Source of the DNA: Bemisia tabaci | Taxonomy: Eukaryota > Arthropoda > Insecta > Hemiptera > Aleyrodidae | DNA: 64,000 nucleotides | Reading direction: 5' to 3' | Assembly: GCF_918797505.1 (NCBI RefSeq) | Contig: NC_092793.1 | Span: forward strand, 78,427,912-78,491,911 | In this document: positions 56,291 through 64,000 of the stretch, piece after piece | Numbering within the stretch: the first letter of the stretch is position 1 | Layout: the number at the start of each line of letters is the position of its first letter | The notes under the pieces: model-generated | Told to the model about the DNA's origin: nothing | The model's input: the letters and a program-made list of their open reading frames with translations, nothing else | The model's database searches: none | Translations under genes and position numbers: made by a program

Positions 56291-56600
56291 TTCTGTAAGC
56301 CGGAGAGCCTTCTGAGCCGGAAGCGCTTTGGAGTAATGGACCGCGAAGCTTTCACGGGGCGTAGTCCCCTACCAAGAAAAATGTTTGCTAGAGAAAAATA
56401 TTGCAAACATTTCTGTAGTATTTTAGGCTCATCTAATGCCTTAATCTTACGCCGGCGTTTTGGATATACTAGGTAGAAATTTTTTTAAAAATATTCATTT
56501 CAGCAAAAAAGGATACGATTAAAGCGATAATGGTCATCTGTGGTGAATTTTGTGTACAACAACTGAACAGTCCGAGCATCTTTAAATTCCGTACTTAACA

Positions 56601-56720
56601 TGTCAGTATGATAGAGGTTGCTCAGAGCTATGTCAGTATGATAGCGGTTCTTCAGAGCTATGCCAGTATGGTAGAGGTTCTTTAAAGCTATGTCAGTATG
56701 ATAAAGTTTGTTTAGAGCTA
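56601..56720 (-). repeat. Four exact-length 30-bp tandem units
   Basis: TGTCAGTATGATAGAGGTTG then CTCAGAGCTA repeats at 56601, 56631, 56661 and 56691 with point changes only. The minus-strand frame 56500-56745 (81 codons) passes through and encodes a ten-residue repeat such as ALKNLYHTDI. The 30-bp period keeps the frame. Whether the frame is expressed is unknown; it lies antisense inside a predicted intron. Confidence 0.85.
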
Positions 56721-57701
56721 ACTGAAAAGTAGCGAAATATTTCAACGTGAATCATTGAATGCTTACGTTTTTTGTAGTATTTGATGCATTTGCGTCCGGC
56801 GGCACGAGTGACAAGGATTCACGCTGAAAATTAAAGTGTAGGTCTTTAAATTCAAGTTCCGAACCCAATAGGTCAATAGCCATTACCGACGATAGTAGTA
56901 TTTTTTATTAGTAAATCATAATTTTACGAAGTACAAAAGTAAAGGGCATGCAAGCGTGGTGATTAAGGATGCCGCGGAGGATGGCAATCTTTGCGATGTG
57001 GAGAATAATTCCACCTCTGAGAGGGGTCGCTGTGGGGGCTGCGGTCAGCCCCTACTTTCCCTTTCATCCGGAAATTCCTTTGCCGGGAAAACTGTCACGA
57101 AGTGTGGCACTCTGGAGATAAAACGAATTCCGATCCCCGCTTTGAAAAAGCGCCTGCGACGATAATTCACACTCATCTTGAATCCGGCAGTCGCAGTACA
57201 GCCAAACGAGGCGTTGACATTTCTAAGTCGTCAAACGCGAATAACGACCTCATGCGGTCACATTTATAACTTCGGAGGAAAATATCTTGTCCGACGACAC
57301 AAGTGCTTACGGATTATGCGATCTTTCCTTGCCTTAAAGTCCTGCAGGTTATTCAATTTATACTTGAACGCGGGATCAACAGCTCGATTTAATTTGAGGC
57401 TAAAATGAGAACTTGATACTGGAGACTTTCGACCACAAATCGATTTTCGCTTACAAAATCTACGGCACGACTGCTTAAACTCATTCTCTTTAAAAAATCA
57501 AGGAATTTTTGAAGACATTACGATGACTAGTTTTCCAAAGAAAGATTTAAAGTACATCAGGAAGTCTGCAACGTCGCAAACGGAGATACGTGGATTCAAA
57601 CTTTAGCCGTTGCGTTAGTATACTGACATCTGTTTTTTAGTTTCGAATAATACTGAAATGTGATGAAAAAAAAAGTATCAGCATTTTTTTATTCTTTTTA
57701 G

Positions 57702-57765
57702 ACATTCAAATTCCATCCACGAGTCGATAGAGTCATCGTCAGAGAAATTAATAACGAATGAATGA
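57702..57765 (+). CDS. Candidate terminal exon
   Basis: A long pyrimidine tract and TTCTTTTTAG precede it. Entered after one base (completing CGA, Arg) it reads HSNSIHESIESSSEKLITNE and stops at TGA 57763-57765. A Ser/Glu-rich C-terminus. AATAAA lies at 58257-58262. Confidence 0.45.
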
Positions 57766-59170
57766 AATTAATAATGTACCAGAGTTTACAGCTTTTTAAG
57801 AATTGCTTAGAATCGTTGTCTGCGCACAGAGGTAGAAGGGTTATAAATTCTGCGATCGATGAACTCCTTTTGTTCTCGGATTAAGAGGAGGTGGGTTGTT
57901 CCTCGAATGAGGTAAACTAACAATGAAAGCCTTAAAATTACACATCAAAACACGAAGACGGGGAAAAAGAGTGGTAGACAGGGCTTATTCAATTTCCTGG
58001 GACGGGAAGATGGAGAGAACTCACTGACAGTGCACCAAAAAATGGTGGAAAAATGGAACGCATTATTTTTATCCGCGAATCATCTCGGTCGGGAATGGAA
58101 CAGGGGTGCCACTCCGGGAAGGGAGCCCCGAGTTGGAGCTTGAGCCTTGAAAGGGAATTCTCGAGGGGTGGCAGCCCTGCGGGGACGGACGAGCTCAGCT
58201 CCTCCAGTGAAAATGATATGCGTAGACAGACAATTTGAATCTTAACACACTTCTAAATAAAACATTCACTCCGGTTCGCCCGCGTTCGTACCCCTTCACT
58301 CTTTGTTCTTTCATTTCCGGTGATCCCGCCGTAAATACCGGGGCGGAGTGCCCCCCCCCCCCCCCGACCCCGCGCTTCAAATCCTTACCCCTTCTCTGTT
58401 TCCTGATCGATCCGTCTGTCCGGAGGGATCCAATAAGTTATCAACTCCCAATTCAGCATGAATCGAAGAAAAAATAAGGGTCCACATTGGATGGGGAAAG
58501 TGCGTGACCAACAGATCTAACCGCGCTTTCTTTTCAGCCAATCAGACATTAGACGACCATTTTTTCATTTCTCAGGGAAAATAATACGGGAAATCAAAAC
58601 CATATATTTTTTTCAAATTCAGTATTTACCGGCAAAAGTATGTTCATGACGGATTTTTCAAGGTTTGGCGTTTTTGTGGATTTTTTTACTCCTACCTTTC
58701 GGGTCGATGTTTTTAACTGTGCTGTTACCTCTTTGGTCGATGACATCGACCCGAGTGGAAGGAATTTGAAATGTCAAAAGCCAAGATCTTCGGTGTTTTT
58801 TGGAGCAGGTGGAACGAATTATAAATTAATAGAAACCCCAAATATTTGGGATGTCAGTCGTAAACATATTTCTGCCGAAAAATTTACTGGAATCGACAAA
58901 AACACATGATTTTGATTTTCCATAAGAAATGAGAAAAAGGGTCTTCGGTTGCCTGATCGACTGAAAAAAAACACGGGAAGTCAAAAACTTTCCATATTCA
59001 ATGCGGACTCTAATTTTTTCTATTGCATGAATGCACTCCACTTGGACCCTAGGCAAAAATGTGATTTTATGAATAGGCCAAAAATAGTAGTTCCTCACTG
59101 CAAAATATCAATATGTTTCATTCCAATTTTTAACTTTTCCTGGCTTTGATTTCCCTCGAGAAAAGTATAT
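57766..59170. other. Non-coding stretch with polyadenylation-like signal
   Basis: Directly follows the predicted terminal exon. AATAAA at 58257. A C run of about 14 at 58351. GGGTCGATG at about 58709 and CATCGACCC at about 58744 are inverted. Frames up to 90 codons lack motifs. Confidence 0.4.
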
Positions 59171-59432
59171 ATTCTGCCGTGCTATGGAAAAACGCCGTAT
59201 GAAAATTCGGGAGTTGCCAAATTGCCCTGAATAAAACATGCATTTTTGAGGATAATCCTGCGAATTTTACTTGAAATTTTCAGCCGTTTTATATAAAATT
59301 ACGAAAACATTATCTGAAAACATCGAAGAAAAGTATTCACAATTTTCTTATTGGTACATCAAGTTTTTATTCAAGGAAATATGACAACGTCTGAGGGCTC
59401 GTAGGGCGTTTTCCCTTGGCACAGCAGTATTG
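59171..59432. mobile_element. Foldback MITE, family A, copy 8
   Basis: ATTCTGCCGTGCTATGGAAA then AACGCCGTATGAAA; right GCTCGTAGGGCGTTTTCCCT then TGGCACAGCAGTAT. Interior diverged. Confidence 0.85.
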
Positions 59433-60065
59433 TACCATCCTGTTGCTACTCCACTTGTACACACCGATCGAGCTGACCAAAGCGACATCGTTTTGGAGGC
59501 TGCCCTGCATGCTGGAACCTAGCGTTGCGCGCACTCTAATGAGATGCATGTTCCTCCCTTTTTTGTCTAGCGCTTTTTCACGATTCATTATTTCCCGGTG
59601 TGTTGGGGGTATTTCTCCGCCCAACGAGTGTCTCCCATTTCGGCTTCATTGATGCAAATTTAAGCGCCAGCGCGGAGGGTGGCGGGGGAGGCGTAGCGGA
59701 CAGCTCGATTCGGCGTGTGCTTAATGACGCAAGCAGCGCCGTTATCTTGCAACATTTTTCAGGTGCGAGTGTTTTCGAGTGCTTACCGCTCGCAGCGCCG
59801 TTGTCGCTTCCGTTTCCATTCCTGTCCACCGTTGCCCGGTATATCTTTCCCAGCGATTTATATTACTGGTCAGGGACCGAATTCTGTCGGCTCTATCACA
59901 CGGAGACGCAACATTCACCGATGAGTTCAAACCGCACAACCGACCGATCAGAAGCGCGAAGCCGCACTTAAGTGCGGTCGAGACTAGTCTTACGTACACG
60001 GAGAAAAAAACCTCGTGCGTGGGACCCGAAGTTTAGGTCATATGGATCTCTGAAGTTTTCGGATT
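59433..60065. other. GC-richer stretch with overlapping open frames
   Basis: Frames of 65-123 codons overlap on both strands between 59416 and 60036. TTGCAACATTTTTCAG at about 59760 is acceptor-like and an open frame follows for over 80 codons, but no donor or partner was found and no motif recognised. Confidence 0.3.
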
Positions 60066-60286
60066 GAGCATCTGAACACTTTAGGTCTAGCTGTCGAGGT
60101 GCGGATCACACATCTGAAACTCCAGTTCTTACTTCTGAAGTACTTCAGATGTGAGAACCGAAGTTTTTCGGATGTGAGAACCGAAGTTGTTTGGATGTGA
60201 AAACCGAAGTACTTCAGATGTAAGAACTGAAGTTTCAGATGTGTGATCCAAACCTCAGCAGCTGGACCTAAAGTGTTCAGATGCTC
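60066..60286. mobile_element. Foldback element with internal 25-bp repeats
   Basis: GAGCATCTGAACACTTTAGG then TCACACATCTGAAAC; right GTTTCAGATGTGTGATCC then CCTAAAGTGTTCAGATGCTC. The centre repeats TCGGATGTGAGAACCGAAGT three times with changes. ACACGGAGAAAAAAACCTCG just left (59997) resembles the A-rich ends of families D and the CACTG element. Confidence 0.8.
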
Positions 60287-62196
60287 AGGGAGGAACAGAC
60301 GTTCTTAATGTCAGAAATCAATTATTCCCATACATCGTAATTACCGTGCTCGGAGATAAAGCAAGATTTCCTTGTTAATTTGCCAAATTGAATAGAAAGA
60401 AAAAAATGATGAATTTGGTTTTCACAAACAACGGAACCTCAGTCCACAAAGACTCGAGATTAGGACACTGAAACCAGAACACAGATGTGCATTCAATGAT
60501 CATTTTTAAAGAAAACACGCTTAAAAATGGAAAAAAGTTTAAGTACAAAACAGATCATGAACCCTTGTTTTGCGATCGAAGAAAATAATTATTTACTAAA
60601 CGATTCGGCAACATGGTAACGATCCTCTAAAACTGGCTGGAACATTCTTCTCGAAACGATCCCTTTTTACGCAAAATAAAACTGCTAGCACGGCCTTTTC
60701 CCAACCTTATTTATAGAACTACGCACGAACACAGTGACTGAATTTTAGTTTAAAACGATTTTACCGTAATCATGCTTCGCAGGTGAGGGCTTTCTTTTTC
60801 TGAGGCAACAAAAACTGAATAATAATTCTTACTTTTTTCCACAATTTTCTAGCATTGCAAAAGAAAAATGAAGATAAATATTTTTCCTTTTTTCTTGTGG
60901 GAAGTGAGCAAATTATTTGAAATGTACAAAAAGATCACAATCACCTTTTGGAAAAATCAAATGAGTGTGAACAGTTGTAGAATGTGATTAATCATTTTTG
61001 TCACTACAGCAAGCCTCCTAAAAATATACTCAAGTAGAAAAGAAATTGCATAACATAATTAAGCTGTCCATCATTTCTTATACAAAGATCCTCCGGGCTC
61101 CGCTCATGCGAGATAAATATAATACGGTGTTGGCGCGTGGACAGAGACGCAAAATTAATCAATGCTCTTAGAAATATCTCCTCCTCCGCATAAAATTGTC
61201 TAATTTTCTTCCATAAAAGAGGATACAACCCACATGTCCCCAAGATTGCTTCCTAACGTTACACGCTGTGCGAAGCTCACAGATTGGCGGAACGTGTGTT
61301 GGGTTAGTTAGGTCACGCAACTAAACTAACTCCGTGACGAAGCGTGAAGTATCACACAAACGTGAAGGCGCGCATGGCCGTCTGAAGTGTATTTATTTTC
61401 TCAACGAACAGATGCGAATACCACATACAGAAAACATTTCGGTTGACTCATAAATACATTAGAACGACAGTTAGCGACTACATTTGTGCGATTTAGAGCA
61501 GAGAGGAGGGACCCCCTTACAATAGTAATTTTGGAGTTCAAAACATTCATTCGGTAGACAAAATAATAACGTGCGCTTTCAATGTTGATCTAATGGAGGA
61601 CGAAGACATTACTAGCAGTTGCCGATGTCAATTGAAACCTCCCAACGAGAAAATGCGTAGCAGTTCTGTGATTTCTTTATTCTTGGAAAGAAATTCACGC
61701 AATGTGAGGTTTAGAATTCAACAGCGAAGGTAGATATTGCCATGTACACTTCCCGCGCGATGGAGACGCGAGTCAAATAATGACGTGACTTTCATTTTTG
61801 CCTCATGATTGATATCATCATAAAAACCTATTTAATCTTCTAAAGGAGTTGATATCCAAACTATCTGTTGTGTGAATCATTTCCGGGGTTATATTTCGAA
61901 AAGGAAACACAGAAAGCTGTAGTTTGTACCTTATCTGACGTCCTATTGTGAACATTTTAATATTTCAGAGATGATGAAATCCGAAACGGTTTTTGCAAGT
62001 GTTTGGGATTTCCGTATTTTTGCCTGTGTAAAATTTTGCAAGAGACACAATGATGCGAATAATTTTCTCTGAAACCAACCCACAAACTCGAGAGAAACTT
62101 TTAAAGTTCAGGCCGTAATGGAGGGTGTCGCCTACGTTATGCTGGGAGTCCACCACTATATCCAGTCAGACTCTCCAAAGACAGATAGGGAGCAAA
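60287..62196. other. Non-coding stretch
   Basis: Mainly unique A+T-rich DNA. Around 61255-61375 GTTAGTTAGGTCACGCAACT and GCGTGAAGTATC recall the palindrome locus at 55.3 kb. No gene recognised. Confidence 0.4.
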
Positions 62197-62450
62197 TCTA
62201 CCGTGCTAAGGAAAACGCCAAATGAACCTTCATGCTCTGCCAAATTTCTCTTGGTAAATCACGAATTTCCGGAAAATTTGTCAATATTATTCCTCCGATT
62301 TTTAAGATAATTTTGTTGGCAATTTCACCTAAAGTTTTCGAAAATTTCAAGGTAAAATATTCACAGATTTCCTCAAAAATAAACATTTCATCGGGGGAAA
62401 TTTAGTAACTCTCAAATGTTCATACGTCGTTTTTTCTTAGCACGGCAGAA
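62197..62450. mobile_element. Foldback MITE, family A, copy 9
   Basis: TCTACCGTGCTAAGGAAAAC then GCCAAATGAACCTTC; right GTTCATACGTCGTTTTTTCT then TAGCACGGCAGAA. About 254 bp. Confidence 0.85.
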
Positions 62451-63454
62451 ATATATCAGTAGGGTTGTCGTGGCTGCAGCCTTCAAATTCCCAAACAAAG
62501 TGGCACCATTGTGTCCCTTGAAAAATTTTACAAAAAGGTAAAAATACTAAAATCCCAAATCCATGCGGCATGCAAAGGCTCCATTTCGCGTTACGCGAAT
62601 CGTTTTCACGGATGAAATTTTGAAGAGTAAGCGCGGTAATGTAATTCTTTCACTGATTCCTTGCCGTCAGTCGACGCTTTTGTTGGCTATGGAATGAACA
62701 TGGAGTAGGCCAGGAAACCAAAGCCATGATAAAAATATGGATGATGTCTGTTTTTACGATACTTACAACTCGGCTAGAGTTTGAGCTCAATCGGGACGCC
62801 AACCGCTGATAAAAACGGGTACCGATGAAGAGGATACCGATAATGGAATGTAAACAGATGGATATCGAAACAGAGAGCCCGGAGAGTAAACGGGGGAAAA
62901 TGACAACGAGCGAGAAATTAATAGAAGAAAAGATTACATTCAGTTGGAACAAAGGACCATATTAATAAAGCGTGTTTTTCATTACGGTTATACTCCATTT
63001 ACGAGCAAATGAAGCCTGATCCGCGGAATCGCTGTGGTGGGGGTAAGAAGAAGGATTAAACCTCATCGGCAGAGCAAAAATTTTGCCACAGCGTTGCCGT
63101 TGTTAGCTTTATATTTCGGAATAAAAAATGTCTCACAATGTAGTAGGGCGGATAAGCATAACAATCGTGCATTTCTGGAAGAAAGCATGAAACTTTCAGG
63201 ATATCATCTTTACCTATAAAAGGTTCAATTTCGCAAGTGAGCCCAAAATTCTGAGGCCATGGGGGCCGGGGGGGCAGGGGGCCCTGATTTCGCTATGTTT
63301 TGCCGAATTTTCGCGTTGGATCATCGTGAGAACGCCGTTAACAATGTAAAATGTGATCAAAACCTGTGTAAACGTCATTAATAGGTTCTCTCAAACAGTA
63401 TCCTAAAATGCTAGCACTGTCCGATCCCGGAGCACCCCTCAAAATGCCTAAAAT
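62451..63454. other. Non-coding stretch, nothing firm
   Basis: A 100-codon minus-strand frame at 62650-62952 is hydrophobic at its start but shows no family motif. A G run (CCGGGGGGGCAGGGGG) lies near 63268. Confidence 0.35.
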
Positions 63455-64000
63455 TCAAAATGGCGCCCATAATAAGGCCTCCGGAATATCGGTATTTTCA
63501 CTTGTGCATATCCTGTCATGTGAGGTATCGTTTTCCATGTAATTTTGGTCGCAGATTTCATATTTGAAGTCAAAACAACCCCCCGGTCAAAATTGGTGCC
63601 CCCAATCCAAGATGGCGTCCAGATTTGAAAGGCAGGAGGGTGCATTTTTTAAACTTTTACGCGATAAGGCAAGTGATATGTCATTTCCTATGTAATTTTG
63701 GTCGTAGATTTCATTACTGAAGTCAAAACAGTCCTCCGGTCAAAATTGGTGCCTCAAATCCAAGATGGTGGCCAAATTTTAAAGGCAGGAGGGTGCATTT
63801 TTTCAAATTTTTACGTGATAAGGCAAGTGATATGTCATTTCCTATGTAATTTTGGTCGTACATTTCATTATTGAAGTCAAAAAAGCCCCCGGTCAAAATT
63901 GGTGCCCGAAGTCTAAGATGTCGGCCAAATTTGAAAGGCAGGAGTGTGAATTTTTATGAGAAAAATAATCACGTGAGATGACAAGAGAGGTAGGTATCAA
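63455..64000. repeat. 153-bp tandem array running off the window
   Basis: AAGATGGCGTCC (63609), AAGATGGTGGCC (63762) and AAGATGTCGGCC (63915) are spaced by exactly 153 bp. Units share GTCATTTCCTATGTAATTTT, GGTCGTAGATTTCAT, GAAGTCAAAACA and CCGGTCAAAATTGGTGCC. A more diverged unit starts near 63457 (AAAATGGCGCCC). The array continues to the last bases, so its full size is unknown. Confidence 0.9.

Larger units (their letters stand above)
50314..57765 (+). other. Predicted split gene, unrecognised product
   Basis: Five short open segments have splice-like borders and mutually compatible phases: 50314-50412, 51891 (or 52004)-52078, 53501-53607, 55966-55994 and 57702-57765, the last ending in TGA. 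Joined, they would give about 160 residues if the first is included. I recognise no domain in the product. AATAAA at 58257 could be its polyadenylation signal. The true 5' end is unresolved: possibilities are an exon left of 50314, ATG at 51922, or a 7-nt start exon ATGTCAG at 51412-51418. The 348-bp tandem repeat would lie in an intron or upstream region. Confidence 0.42.

Noticed and set aside
1..64000. CRISPR arrays, bacterial promoters, ribosome binding sites and rRNA
   Set aside because: None seen; the tandem repeats lack spacer-repeat structure and the sequence is eukaryotic in character.

Overview
This is eukaryotic nuclear DNA, most likely from an insect. It is A+T-rich, has no operons or bacterial-type gene packing, and is crowded with short inverted-repeat (foldback) transposable elements. 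A BEL/Pao-type LTR retrotransposon and an apparent nuclear copy of mitochondrial cox1 support an animal genome. Several repeat families look to me like those of sap-sucking Hemiptera such as whiteflies, but that is an impression from memory and not shown here.

Layout. 1-13 kb is mostly unique non-coding DNA with foldback MITEs (families I label A, B, C, D, E and J) and a cox1 NUMT at about 7.1 kb. 13.2-18.9 kb is a complete, very young BEL/Pao element: LTRs of 898 and 904 bp, a 5-bp ATTCC target duplication, a duplicated primer-binding site, one intact 1197-codon ORF and a G-rich polypurine tract. Its ORF keeps Gag, zinc-knuckle and protease regions but lacks the reverse transcriptase core and integrase. 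It sits inside an older palindromic 27-bp minisatellite locus. 19-26 kb holds further repeats. 26.8-32.3 kb is a large composite of two nested inverted-repeat pairs built from CATGGAAAT/CATGTAAAT motifs. 32-50 kb is non-coding with nested MITEs and a possible Helitron terminus near 44.06 kb. 50.3-57.8 kb carries what I believe is a small split gene on the + strand: five short open segments with good splice sites and matching phases, ending in a stop codon, with a 29-nt microexon. 58-64 kb is again repeats, ending in a 153-bp tandem array that runs off the window.

The only long protein-coding frame is the retrotransposon ORF. The split gene encodes an unrecognised protein. Most other open frames lie in repeats or are of chance length. 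The repeat families insert into each other (A, D and a CACTG element into J; D into E), which gives a partial relative chronology.

Family letters A-L are labels for this window only. Repeat boundaries were read by eye and may be off by a few bases.
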